A stretch of DNA of 64,000 nucleotides, taken from NCBI RefSeq assembly GCF_018129965.1, contig NZ_JAFCKW010000009.1, forward strand, positions 1-64,000, given 5' to 3'. This stretch comes from Bradyrhizobium diazoefficiens. Its GTDB lineage: Bacteria; Pseudomonadota; Alphaproteobacteria; Rhizobiales; Xanthobacteraceae. Positions 8,801 through 17,060 of this stretch are shown piece after piece. Numbering within the stretch: the stretch's first letter is position 1; each line of letters opens with the position of its first letter. Under the pieces are notes generated by a model, which saw nothing but the letters and a program-made list of their open reading frames with translations, made no database searches and was not told the origin of the DNA. The position numbers were made by a program, and so were the translations under genes.

Positions 8801-10407
8801 GAGAACATCTCACCGAGTGTATTGGTGATCGGCGTGCCGGAGGCGAGCACCAGCGCCCGCCCAGGGTTCTTGGTCTCGATGAAGCGCGACTTCACATAGA
8901 GGTCCCAGGCGCGCTGCGAGCCGTTGGGGTCGACGCCCTTCAACGTCGACATATTTGTAGCGAAGGATAGCTTGCGGAACTCCTGTGCTTCGTCGACAAT
9001 GATCTGGTCGACGCCGATCTCGGAGATGGTCAGGAGATCGTCCTTGCGCGTAGCCAGCGCTTCGAGCCGTTCCTTCAATCCCTCCTTCAAGCGCTCGAGG
9101 CGTTTGCGCGAGACGCGGACCTCCCCGGTCTCGTCGTCCTCGGCCGTCGACACGACGGTCGTGTTGATCGGCCCGAAGGCGCGCACGAAGTTCGCCCACA
9201 CGATGCGCAACCTGACCTGCGCGTCCTTCCACGGCCGGTCGAACTCCTGACACTTCAGCACCTCGCGGACCGCGTCGCGGATCGGGATCAGCTTCTGGAT
9301 GATCCGAGCGTGCTTGTCCGGAACACCGGCGGCACTGCGGCCCTTGCGCACCGTGACGGCGACTGGCCGGCCGTCAAGAATCTGCATCAAGCCATGCCGG
9401 CTATCGAGCAGATAGCTGCCCTCGCGCGCCGTGAGGCTCGCCGAGCTCTCCGACTTCGCCGGCACGGTCTCGCACTCGTCGTCAGGGTCGATCGCCTCCG
9501 GTTCGCCGTCATAGATTGCGACCGGAAGGAGGTTCATCGCGTCGCCCAGCGCGGTCGCGAGGTCATCGCCATCACTCGGCAGACAAGTGTAGGTCTCGCC
9601 GAACGGGCCGGAGGTCAGCGCGTGCGCGCCGAGCACAAGGCGGCGATGGCACGCGAACCAGCGGTTGACGCGGATTGCGCCCTCGTCCTCGGTCGCCGGG
9701 CATACTTCCTCCAGGTCGAGCCAGGACAGGTCGCCTTCGGGCTCGCCGTGCTTGCGCCGCCGGAAGAACAGGATGTCGACCACGACGTTGGTGCCGGCAT
9801 CGGCGCGGAAGCTACCTTCCGGCAGACGGATGGCACTGGTGAGATCTGCGTACTTTGCGATCAGCGCGCGCGCCGAGCCATCCGCCTTGTCCATCGTGCC
9901 GTGGGACGTGACGAAGGCGGCAAGCCCGCCCGGCTTCAGCAGCTTGATTGCCTTGACGATGAAATAATCGTGGAGCCGCAGACCGAGCGAGCGCAGCGCG
10001 CGGTCCGAGCGGACGGTACGATCGGAGAAGGGCGGATTGCCGATCACGAGGTCGAACCGCGCCGGCAGCTCGGTGCGCGCGAAATCGCCGATGACGATCC
10101 GCGCCCTCGGCTGCAATAGCTGCGCAACGCGCGCTGTGACGGGATCGAGCTCGACGCCGGTGACGTGGGAGACCTCGTGCAGAACCGGCGGCATCAGCGC
10201 TGGAAACATGCCGGTGCCGATGCCGGGCTCGAGCACGCGGCCGCCGCGCCAGCCGAGACGCAGCAAACCCGCACCCAGATTCTCGACCGGACGATCCCTG
10301 GGAGCATCGTCGGCCCGGCTGTGGTGACGAAATGAGCGCTCTCGTATCGATCGAACGCGATGGCGGCCGCCTGGTGCTGGCGCGCTACCTAGAGCCGCTG
10401 GCGCCAT
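5860..10407 (-). CDS. Chimeric ORF: methylase/SNF2-helicase remnant fused to ParB-like C-terminal half
   Basis: 1515 codons. Residues 54-130 carry an adenine-methyltransferase core (L-E-P-G-I-G-T-G at 59-66, N-P-P-F at 124-127). Residues 430-860 carry SNF2-helicase parts: D-E-A-Q box (472-475), S-G-T-P-I-T-N-T, and the motif VI region Q-R-E-G-R-I-E-R-Q-G (821-830). No Walker A G-K-T/S occurs anywhere. From family knowledge, about 400 residues including motif I are missing around residue 430 (near 9117). Around residue 1058 (near 7233) the helicase tail switches to the C-terminal region of the ICE-type ParB proteins (helix-turn-helix W-T-E-E-A-I-G-V-A-L-S-L-A-V-R-Q-I), without the ParB N-terminal nuclease domain. 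The first about 45 residues are not family-like and overlap virB11. Probably a deletion product; whether it is made or active is unknown. Confidence 0.7.
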   Translation of the reverse strand: MAPAALGSAPAPGGRHRVRSIRERSFRHHSRADDAPRDRPVENLGAGLLRLGWRGGRVLEPGIGTGMFPALMPPVLHEVSHVTGVELDPVTARVAQLLQPRARIVIGDFARTELPARFDLVIGNPPFSDRTVRSDRALRSLGLRLHDYFIVKAIKLLKPGGLAAFVTSHGTMDKADGSARALIAKYADLTSAIRLPEGSFRADAGTNVVVDILFFRRRKHGEPEGDLSWLDLEEVCPATEDEGAIRVNRWFACHRRLVLGAHALTSGPFGETYTCLPSDGDDLATALGDAMNLLPVAIYDGEPEAIDPDDECETVPAKSESSASLTAREGSYLLDSRHGLMQILDGRPVAVTVRKGRSAAGVPDKHARIIQKLIPIRDAVREVLKCQEFDRPWKDAQVRLRIVWANFVRAFGPINTTVVSTAEDDETGEVRVSRKRLERLKEGLKERLEALATRKDDLLTISEIGVDQIIVDEAQEFRKLSFATNMSTLKGVDPNGSQRAWDLYVKSRFIETKNPGRALVLASGTPITNTLGEMFSVQRYLGYAALLDRGLHEFDAWASTFGDVSTELELQPSGKYKPVTRFATFVNVPELIAMFRSFADVVMPEDLRQYVKVPAISTGKRQILTAKPTPAFKRYQALLDARIKAIETRDRSPEPGDDILLSVITDGRHAAIDLRLVDPDHDNEPNNKLNLLVGNAFRIWKETSYNSYVRADGKPYERPGAAQMIFSDLGTISVEKTRGFSAYRWIRDELIRMGVPASEIAFMQDFKKSEAKQRLFGDVRAGKVRFLIGSSDTMGTGVNAQLRLKALHHLDVPWLPSQIAQREGRIERQGNQHDVIDIFAYATEGSLDASMWQNNERKARFIAAALSGDTSIRRLEDLGEGQANQFAIAKAIASGDQRLMLKAGLEADIARLERLRAAHIDDQHAVRRQIRDAERHIEFCARRIAEVGKDIERLVPTVGDAFAATVAGTRYVERKEAGRALMKEILTLVQLQQEGATIIATIGGFDLEYSGERYGRDGYRYGTMLIRTGEAHEIELPLTVTSLGAISRLEHALDDFEGVDQWRAIERLVALGWTEEAIGVALSLAVRQIRKLRLLANVLPAMLDHMAKGDMPDERQLRTIASASLDEQKEVWKKHKPSKADPQVSWGSVAQALTKARMYARHASFGDDLAQAYGIQWVEDLFAPADEDSRYTTDVEAFLGAQQEWMTNNLPKRGMIAETTSWGEVKLPPKAERVHGKPSKSDCTAMYLDRDGRVQSVHYRMPAAKKSKDGGMATGTDAADESTAVSKPRPDVTRKGVEIIGDFRTDALHEALARAPVEDDALMALLILAFAGQNVSVDSGSGGTYYGNRRIARHAATLFDQDGKLVLEMDTLRVAARSILVEVLSCRENRTDSGIVARVAGEVVGADNFLPNMGTDDFLSCLSRTALEGSCKDASVLPRQKVKDTRAALVEHFKEGRFVYPAALFAPDKVALFAWLAKNVVTAADEADDQVEDPDAGEEDGGEASDDEAFREAAE

Positions 10408-11363
10408 ACCTGGCGGACAACACCCTCACCGAAATCGTCGTCAACCGTCCCGGCGAGATCCTCGTGGAAGGACCTGACGGCTGGACCCGGCATGAAGCCG
10501 AAGCCCTCACGGAAACTTATCTCTCACATCTTGCAACCGCGGCCGCCGGCCATACCCGCCAAGACATCGGCCCGGAACACCCGGTGGTATCGACCAGCCT
10601 GATCGGCGAGGAGCGCTGTCAGATCGTGGTGCCGCCAGCGGTCCCGACCGGCATGGTCAGCCTGACGATTCGCAAGCCCTCGACACTGACCATGAACCTC
10701 GACGCTTTGGCGCGGGCAAAGCTGTTTGAAGATGTCCGCGCGACGAACGACGAGCTATCCGTCGATGAGCATCGACTGCTCGCGCTGAAAGACGCCGGCC
10801 ACTGGCGCGAGTTCCTTGAGCTTGCGGTGCGCACCCGTCGCAATATCCTGATCTCGGGGGCGACTGGTTCGGGTAAGACCACTCTGTCCAAGGCGCTGAT
10901 TGCGGCGATCCCGACGCATGAACGGCTCATCACCATTGAAGACACCACCGAGCTCGTCATCCCGCACCAGAATTGCGTCCGGCTGCTCTATGCCAAGGAC
11001 GGGCAGGGCGTTGCCAAGATCGGCCCCCGCGAGCTGCTGGAATCGTCTTTGCGCATGCGGCCCGACCGCATCTTGCTGCAGGAGCTGCGCGACGGCACCG
11101 CCTTCTTTTATCTCAGGAACGTAAATTCGGGGCATCCGGGATCGATCACGACGGTTCACGCCGACAGCGCCCGCCTTGCCTTTGAACAAATGACTCTGCT
11201 GGTCAAGGAGAGCGCGGAGGGACGTGATCTCCATCGCGACGATATCCGTTCGCTCTTGCTGCATCTGGTCGACGTCGTCGTCCAAATGCAGAAGCGTGAC
11301 GGCCGCTACCGCATCTCGGAAATCTACTATGATCCCGTTCGCAAACGCGACCACGCCCGCTAG
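10332..11363 (+). CDS. virB11: P-type conjugative transfer ATPase VirB11
   Basis: 343 aa, complete. N-terminal domain with L-T-E-I-V-V-N-R-P-G; Walker A G-A-T-G-S-G-K-T-T; T-I-E-D-T-T-E-L Asp box; L-Q-E-L-R-D-G-T-A Walker B region; His box G-H-P-G-S-I-T-T-V-H-A-D-S. These are hallmarks of the hexameric VirB11/PilT-like ATPases that power type IV secretion at the inner membrane. Overlaps virD4 by 35 bases, as in a VirB-VirD4 transfer operon, but virB1-B10 are absent upstream: the gene begins right at the junction with the opposite-strand chimeric ORF. No clear ribosome site, in line with loss of an upstream coupled gene. Protein looks intact; a functional secretion channel is unlikely from this window alone. 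Confidence 0.93.
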   Translation: MSALVSIERDGGRLVLARYLEPLAPYLADNTLTEIVVNRPGEILVEGPDGWTRHEAEALTETYLSHLATAAAGHTRQDIGPEHPVVSTSLIGEERCQIVVPPAVPTGMVSLTIRKPSTLTMNLDALARAKLFEDVRATNDELSVDEHRLLALKDAGHWREFLELAVRTRRNILISGATGSGKTTLSKALIAAIPTHERLITIEDTTELVIPHQNCVRLLYAKDGQGVAKIGPRELLESSLRMRPDRILLQELRDGTAFFYLRNVNSGHPGSITTVHADSARLAFEQMTLLVKESAEGRDLHRDDIRSLLLHLVDVVVQMQKRDGRYRISEIYYDPVRKRDHAR

Positions 11364-13275
11364 AGCCGCCCTCGGCACGACGCTGGCGCTCGGGGCCGGC
11401 GCAGTCTTCCTGCTGGTCGCCTCGAACGTTCTGCTGCTCGGGCTCAGGCTCCACGATGGCGGTTTTCACTGGTCGGAGATCGCCACAGGCTGGCCGCGCT
11501 ATGGCGCCGACCCGCGCTTTGACCGCTGGCTGACGCTGTCGACCCTTGCCGGGCTGATTGTCGTCTTTGGCCTGCTTGGCGCGATTCTGCGGAATCGTCC
11601 GCCTCCACTTCACGGCAAGGCCCGTTTCGCCTCCGAGCGCGAGATCAAGGCCGCTGGCCTACGATCCAAGGACGGCCTACTACTCGGCCGCAAAGACGGA
11701 AAGATGCTCTGCTTCGGGGGATCGGAACACGTGCTGCTCTACGCCCCAACGCGCGCCGGGAAGGGGGTCGGCTACGTCATTCCGAACTTGCTCAATTGGC
11801 CGGATTCGGTCGTTGCGCTGGATGTCAAGAAGGAGAACTGGGATCGATCGTCCGGCTTTCGCGCTAGCCACGGCCAGGAGGTCCATCTGTTCGATCCGCT
11901 CGACGAGAACGGTCGCACCGCGCGCTACAATCCACTGGGCTATGTGCGCAGCGATCCTGCCGATCTCTATGACGATCTGCAGCGTATCGCTGTGATGCTG
12001 TTTCCGGCCGAAAGCCGCGGCGATCCGTTCTGGTTCGAGGCAGCACGTTCATCCTTTGTAGCGATCGGCGGCTATGTCGCGGAAACGCCAGGCTTGCCAT
12101 TGACGATAGGCGAGATCCTCCGCCAGCTGTCAGCGACCCAGGATATCAAGGCCCACTTCGACGAGATCATCGCCGACCGTAAGACAGGTCCTTCACCTCT
12201 GTCGCGGCACTGCATCACGGCGTTGAACGATTTCCTGGCCGCCTCCGAAAACACGTTGAACTCCGTCCGTAAGACCGTAACGGCCCGGCTCGGTCTCTGG
12301 CTCAATCCGCGCATCGATGCCGCAACCTCGGCCAATGATTTCGACCTGCGGCAACTGAGACAACGGCCCATGTCGATCTATCTGGGGGTGACACCTGACA
12401 ACCTCGACCGCATGGCGCCGCTTCTGAATCTTTTTTTTCAACAGGTGGTGGATCTCAATACCCGCCAGCTGCCGGAACAAAATCCCAAACTCAGTCGCAA
12501 GGTGCTACTCTTGCTCGACGAATTTCCAGCACTGGGCAATGTCAATGTGCTGGCAAAATCGGTCGCCTTCATCGCCGGATACGGGATTCGGCTTCTCACC
12601 GTGGTCCAGAGCCCGGCGCAGCTGCGTGCGATCTACGGGGTCGACACGGCTCGCAACTTCATGACCAACCACGCCGTCGAGGTCGTGTTTGCCCCAAAAG
12701 AGCAGGACGTGGCGAATGAGCTCTCGGAACGTATCGGCTATGATACCGTGAAAGCGCACAGCCGCAGCGGACCAAAAGGGCTCGCCATGCGGTCCACCAG
12801 CGAGACGATTTCCGAGCATCGTCGCGCCCTGATGCTGCCGCAAGAGCTGAAGCTTCTTCCGAAATCCAAGGCCTTCATTCTTGGTACCGGCATTCCACCC
12901 ATCATCGCCGACAAGATCGTCTATTACGAGGACAACGCATTCTTGCGGCGATTGCTGCCGGCCCCGGTCCCGGAGTTGCCCAGCGGGCGCTCAAATGCAC
13001 TGCTCGACGCCGAACTCAAGGAGCTGCGCTCTGAGATTGCCGAGCTGCGCGCTGTATTCCGGGCCCGGCCCATGACCGACGATGAGGTGGCCGACCCGTC
13101 CACGATTCCCGCGAATGCCTCGTTCGACTTCGGGGACGTGGATATCGACCTCAAAGGGCTCTCCGAGGACGACATGAAAGCCTGGGTACTGAACTACATC
13201 GACGCCCAGGCCACCCCGCCGGCGCGACGGTCCGGCCGCAAGAAAAATGAGCCGCAGCATGAACGACACGCGTGA
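11329..13275 (+). CDS. virD4: VirD4/TraG type IV coupling protein
   Basis: 648 aa from the ATG inside the end of virB11; a 35-codon upstream extension is out of character. Two membrane segments near the N-terminus (about 17-40 and 68-90), then the TraG/VirD4 NTPase domain with Walker A Y-A-P-T-R-A-G-K-G-V-G and Walker B L-L-L-L-D-E-F-P-A-L-G. The family couples the relaxosome to the secretion channel. The C-terminus overlaps the next gene by 29 bases. Full family length, no damage seen. Confidence 0.93.
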   Translation: MIPFANATTPARAALGTTLALGAGAVFLLVASNVLLLGLRLHDGGFHWSEIATGWPRYGADPRFDRWLTLSTLAGLIVVFGLLGAILRNRPPPLHGKARFASEREIKAAGLRSKDGLLLGRKDGKMLCFGGSEHVLLYAPTRAGKGVGYVIPNLLNWPDSVVALDVKKENWDRSSGFRASHGQEVHLFDPLDENGRTARYNPLGYVRSDPADLYDDLQRIAVMLFPAESRGDPFWFEAARSSFVAIGGYVAETPGLPLTIGEILRQLSATQDIKAHFDEIIADRKTGPSPLSRHCITALNDFLAASENTLNSVRKTVTARLGLWLNPRIDAATSANDFDLRQLRQRPMSIYLGVTPDNLDRMAPLLNLFFQQVVDLNTRQLPEQNPKLSRKVLLLLDEFPALGNVNVLAKSVAFIAGYGIRLLTVVQSPAQLRAIYGVDTARNFMTNHAVEVVFAPKEQDVANELSERIGYDTVKAHSRSGPKGLAMRSTSETISEHRRALMLPQELKLLPKSKAFILGTGIPPIIADKIVYYEDNAFLRRLLPAPVPELPSGRSNALLDAELKELRSEIAELRAVFRARPMTDDEVADPSTIPANASFDFGDVDIDLKGLSEDDMKAWVLNYIDAQATPPARRSGRKKNEPQHERHA

Positions 13276-14428
13276 CGACAGCACGGAATTTAGCCTGCAA
13301 CGGCGGGATCGCACAGGACGCAATCAGGAGACGGATAAGTCGGGCGATGCTCCCGGAGCGAAATCGGCGTCGGCTGACAAGTCATCCGCAGCGACGGTCG
13401 AAGAGGATGCGCTCCCCGATCGTATCCGTCGGAAATACTACGCGGTGGCTGAGACCGGAAAGGATGGACGCGAAGGGGAGGCACGCCTTTATGCCGACGA
13501 GCGCGGCGAGCATCTCGCCTTCAAGGTCACCGCAGATCGTCTCGTCACGCGTCTGGCCGCAGCGGAGGTCGTCCGCGACATGGTCAGCGTGGCACAACAT
13601 CGGCGGTGGGACGCACTCCACGTCCGAGGTTCGGCAGTATTCCGACGCGAAGCCTGGCTCGAGGCCGGCGCACGCGGTATAGAAGTCCAGGGCTATCAGC
13701 CGACCGATCTCGATCGGCAAGCACTTTCCGATCGGCAGGACGCCTGGAACCGAACACATCCTCGCACGCAGGAGGATCGTTCAGCTTCTGCCCGGGACGA
13801 GCGCGCGAAAGCACTTGACTATGACGCGGGTGTCTCAGGGCGCTTGATCGAGATCGGCCGGGCACCCTATCGCAATCGTGACGATGCAGAGCCATCTACC
13901 TACGTGGCCATCGAGCTCGAAAACGGCCGGCGGCATCAGGTTTGGGGCGTGGGTCTTGAAAAGGCGACCGCCGATAGCAAGGCAAGGCCCGGCGATCGCA
14001 TCCAGGTGCGCAGGGAAGGTGTCGACCGCGTCGCGAAAGATATCAAGCTGATAGACGCAGCAAGCGGCAGTGCGCGTATCGAACGGCGGCAGGTGCCGCG
14101 CAACCGGTGGCAGGTGACCGCGGAAAGATTTCGCTCGGCCGATCGACCGACAGCCGCTCGCGATCCCGATCTGGTTGCCGCGCAATCCCATATGGTCCTT
14201 ATCGAGAAGGCGATCGAACGCGTCTTGCCGGAGGATGCGCGCACGCGGCACGCCATCATGGAATCCGTGAAGGAACGAATTGCGGAACATCTCGAGCGGG
14301 GGCACTCGTTCGCGCGTGCGACCGTGATAGAACCTGTTCAAGACCGTCGTCGGTTGGGAAGTGACAAAGACAATGCCGATAAGAAGCAGAATGGTGAGCG
14401 GGTTAGAATTCAGGAACGAGAGCGCTAG
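13247..14428 (+). CDS. LPD7-domain conjugation-associated protein (relaxase C-terminal type)
   Basis: 393 aa, overlapping the end of virD4; a second ATG four codons in (13259) is an equally good start. Residues about 58-155 match LPD7 (large polyvalent protein-associated domain 7): R-I-R-R-K-Y-Y-A-V, D-M-V-S-V-A-Q-H-R-R-W-D, V-R-G-S-A-V-F-R-R-E-A-W, G-I-E-V-Q-G-Y-Q-P-T. Residues about 190-275 resemble the small beta-rich domain (S-G-R-L-I-E-I-G... Y-V-A-I-E-L... W-G-V-G-L) found in the C-terminal part of rhizobial TraI/TraA relaxases. There is no HUH relaxase domain. It may be an accessory relaxosome protein or a relaxase tail. Confidence 0.75.
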   Translation: MSRSMNDTRDDSTEFSLQRRDRTGRNQETDKSGDAPGAKSASADKSSAATVEEDALPDRIRRKYYAVAETGKDGREGEARLYADERGEHLAFKVTADRLVTRLAAAEVVRDMVSVAQHRRWDALHVRGSAVFRREAWLEAGARGIEVQGYQPTDLDRQALSDRQDAWNRTHPRTQEDRSASARDERAKALDYDAGVSGRLIEIGRAPYRNRDDAEPSTYVAIELENGRRHQVWGVGLEKATADSKARPGDRIQVRREGVDRVAKDIKLIDAASGSARIERRQVPRNRWQVTAERFRSADRPTAARDPDLVAAQSHMVLIEKAIERVLPEDARTRHAIMESVKERIAEHLERGHSFARATVIEPVQDRRRLGSDKDNADKKQNGERVRIQERER

Positions 14429-15019
14429 GCCCGCGACAGGGAGCATTCTTCCCTTATTTCTTACACAGCCTGATTTCCCCACATCCCAGGCTGTGATTTG
14501 AATCGCCGATCCGCCTTCTCGGTGGGATCGACAGTTCGCCACCTTGGCGACCACGCGCCCGGTGAATTTTGTCGACGCGGCTGGGGCCGACGACGGAAGA
14601 AACTATTTTAAGCGCTGGGTGAGGCAGAAATCGAGAGCAGCTGTTCACGGTCACCCACCAGGACGACCTTCGTATCCCACCTTTGCCACGGCGTCGACGA
14701 GTCGATTTCAGCTGTGCGAGCCGATCTGCCCAGCAGCACAGTGTTCCGGTCCAAGACGGGGTTGTCCGGCGTTTATCGGCACGAGGAGACTATCGATGGT
14801 GTATCAGTCAATTGGGAGGCTTTGTTGGTGTCGGTGGATGCTCAGCACCGCGCCACCACTTTCATGCCCAGCCTGACCCGCCGTCCACGAGGGCCGGGCA
14901 CCTGTCGTCGGTCGCCGCCGAGTGCTCCCTTGCCGCTGCTCGACGCAAAGCCCTCACAACTTAAGCTCGAATGATCTCGCAACCGCGGCATTCAGCGGCA
15001 TAAATTCGGCAAATTGAAT
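14429..15019. other. Gap after the transfer genes
   Basis: About 590 bases with short open frames but no recognisable protein, hairpin with T run or repeat. Base composition falls compared with the transfer genes, suggesting a junction between element backbone and metal region. Nothing called. Confidence 0.4.
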
Positions 15020-15283
15020 CTAGTACCTTTCCTCGTATCTTCCGCAGCGATGATCGCCCCGTTCCACCCGGACAACTTCCATAAGAGGCGGGTCACAGCG
15101 TAGCAGCGTGTAGCCCCTTTGAGGTGCCGGCACGCGCCAACAAATAGTCTCACCTGCGGGCACTTCATACGAATGTCCGTCGCGTAACTCATACCTGCAG
15201 GATTCTAGTTTTTTGATCTTCTCCTGGGCATGCGCCTGAGCTAGCGAAGCCAATACCAGGACCGCAACCGAGAATGCGCGCAT
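15020..15283 (-). CDS. Small secreted protein with signal peptide
   Basis: 87 aa. ATG preceded by GAGAGGAG. Residues 1-19 form a signal peptide (M-R-A-F-S-V-A-V-L-V-L-A-S-L-A-Q-A-H-A) with cleavage expected after A-H-A. The mature part is about 68 aa with three Cys (C-R-Y-E-L, T-I-C-W-R-V-P, L-R-C-D-P-P-L) and a fourth near the end (H-R-C-G-R-Y), which could form two periplasmic disulfides. I recognise no family. The upstream region contains a FixK-like palindrome, though 163 bases from the start. Confidence 0.7.
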   Translation of the reverse strand: MRAFSVAVLVLASLAQAHAQEKIKKLESCRYELRDGHSYEVPAGETICWRVPAPQRGYTLLRCDPPLMEVVRVERGDHRCGRYEERY

Positions 15284-16113
15284 GTTGTTCTCCTCTCAAG
15301 CCATGTGTACGCAGCGCTATGCAAGAAAACGAACGTCCATCGGTGGCCTCACAAAATAACTTCGAATTTGAATTCGGCCACCGAAAGCGGTTGATCGATT
15401 CAAGCAAAGACGCCAGTGTACAGTAGTCGAGCGGTTCAATCGGCGTTTGACGTGGATCAACGTCCGTCGGGAGAATGGTTGAGGACTATACTTGGCATGG
15501 GCGTGATTGCGCTCCCGCCCTCACGGCAATGATTGCAGCCAAGGTGTTCGGGTCCGAGAGGTCACTTGGCTGACTGGAAGTGCTTCGTGCTACGCCAAGC
15601 TCGAATCCGGGGGTAAGCTTAGCCGCTACGGACCCAAGGGAGGCTGGACCGATGATCGTACCTCGCCAATCAAAGCGTCGAATAAATTCTTGCCGAGCGA
15701 CGCCATGCATCAATGCACAGTGTGAAAAGGCGATGATAAGCGACCCCTGTCGACGCTCGTCGGCACTGGGGTCACAGATCTCCGGCCGAATTCCGATTCA
15801 AGACCTGTCGACGATCCTCATTAGAAACTTGTTGGCGAGCAGATGGGGAGAGCGCATTGAGACCAAGTTCAAGCCGAACGCGGGATGGCAGGAAGGTGAC
15901 GCTATCGCGTGAAATCTGCGTCGACTGCGCGGATCTTGTTGACGTACGATTTTGTCGACGCGCGTTGGCTAAATCGTGGACGAAAAACTCTTGAGGAGAA
16001 GAGATCTCTTGCCATCAAGCAGCAACTGAAGGACAAACGACACCATTACTCGCTGGTCGAGAACGCTGTTCGTCAAGTCGAGGCATCGGGGCGGCCGGCC
16101 TTGGTAGCCATTT
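15284..16113. other. Long gap with no confident gene
   Basis: About 830 bases. Several open frames on both strands (for example 15580-15912 and 15909-16202, plus strand) have no family resemblance, no signal peptide and poor ribosome sites; they are not called. The only structure noted is the TTGA-N6-TCAA palindrome at 15447. Confidence 0.4.
15447..15460. promoter_or_regulatory. FixK/FNR-type palindrome
   Basis: Exact TTGA-CGTGGA-TCAA. Matches the FixK2/FNR/CRP-family half-site arrangement known in Bradyrhizobium. The nearest start is the secreted-protein gene at 15283, 163 bases away, so its target is uncertain. Confidence 0.4.
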
Positions 16114-16593
16114 CTATGGTCGTCTTCCCCGTCGTGCGTGAACAGCTGCAGAACTGCCTTCATCGATGTTGCGTCGCGCATCTCTCCTTCGACACTCTTT
16201 GATCACTTCGTGCGCGTCCCAAATCACCGTTCCGTCCCTCGAAAGAATGAGCGAAGAAGTAAGTGTCGCATCGGATCTCAGGCCACGAACTGCTTCTATC
16301 GCGGTGTTGCTATTCACATGGACTTCGCAGCGCAACAGCGGCACGTGATAGATCTCGTCGGACGACTGCACGATGGGTCCATCTGTAGAGATAAGTAGAA
16401 CGTCACCGACATCGGCACGCTGCTGTGATTCCCGCTCGAGTTCCTTGCAGGCAAGCTCAACCGTTAGTGGAATGGGTCTGACTTCTTGCTCCCAATTCTG
16501 AAGAGCTCCTCGTTGTACGCCGAGTCGAGCAGCCGCCTCGAACTGGTTGTAGCCGAGACGTTTCCTCCACTTTTTAAGGTCCCAGCAGTCCAT
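16114..16593 (-). CDS. XRE-family helix-turn-helix regulator (copy 1 of a tandem pair)
   Basis: 159 aa from M-D-C-W-D-L-K-K-W-R-K-R-L-G, start preceded by GAGGATATA. Residues about 5-50 are an XRE-type helix-turn-helix (Y-N-Q-F-E-A-A-A-R-L-G-V then R-G-A-L-Q-N-W-E). The remainder is a paralogue of the next gene upstream: both end with an I-L-x-x-D-G-x-V-I-W segment followed by x-E-x-x-K-E-C. It may be a transcription factor with a small ligand-binding C-domain. Target unknown; no toxin partner is visible, so a type II antitoxin role is not supported. Confidence 0.7.
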   Translation of the reverse strand: MDCWDLKKWRKRLGYNQFEAAARLGVQRGALQNWEQEVRPIPLTVELACKELERESQQRADVGDVLLISTDGPIVQSSDEIYHVPLLRCEVHVNSNTAIEAVRGLRSDATLTSSLILSRDGTVIWDAHEVIKECRRRDARRNIDEGSSAAVHARRGRRP

Positions 16594-16622
16594 TATATCC
16601 TCGAAGATCGGACCTTCGGCCT

Positions 16623-17060
16623 CTAAGACTGCTGCAGTTGTTGAGATCGGAACCTGGCACATTCCTTCATCAACTCGGCGCCGCTCCAAATCACAACGCC
16701 ATCCTCATCGAGTATGATCGGTTTAACAGCTCCGACAACGTCCATGCGATAGGCCAAGTGCCGGAATACGTCCTGATTGTTGCTGAATCGCTGACAGATC
16801 ATCGTTGCCATGTCGTGAGATGACGGAGTGGCAAATTCAAAGCAGGTACTTGCGTAAGCAAGTGCAACTGGACCGAACTCGGGACGTTGTTTCCAACGTC
16901 TCACGAGGAATCGGATGGCCAATTCGACAGCCATCGGAATCGCAGTGCTTTCACGTTCCCAGTTTTGAATGGTGGCCCTCGTAACATCAAGTGCCGCTCC
17001 AGCCTGCTGCTGGGTATACCCCACGGTCTTGCGCCAGCGTTTGAGCTCCTCACCCGTCAA
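16623..17060 (-). CDS. XRE-family helix-turn-helix regulator (copy 2), TTG start
   Basis: 145 aa. The start is TTG at 17058-17060 with GGGGAG ahead; no ATG is available in frame before the helix-turn-helix. Residues about 4-45 are an XRE domain (L-K-R-W-R-K-T-V-G-Y-T-Q-Q-Q-A-G, then V-T-R-A-T-I-Q-N-W-E-R-E). Paralogue of the neighbouring 16114-16593 gene, sharing the C-terminal I-L-D-E-D-G-V-V-I-W and L-M-K-E-C-A segment. Only 29 bases separate the two genes, so they are likely co-transcribed. Confidence 0.7.
   Translation of the reverse strand: MTGEELKRWRKTVGYTQQQAGAALDVTRATIQNWERESTAIPMAVELAIRFLVRRWKQRPEFGPVALAYASTCFEFATPSSHDMATMICQRFSNNQDVFRHLAYRMDVVGAVKPIILDEDGVVIWSGAELMKECARFRSQQLQQS

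Noticed and set aside
15909..16202. 97-codon plus frame
   Set aside because: No ribosome site, no domain, and overlaps the end of the XRE gene on the other strand.
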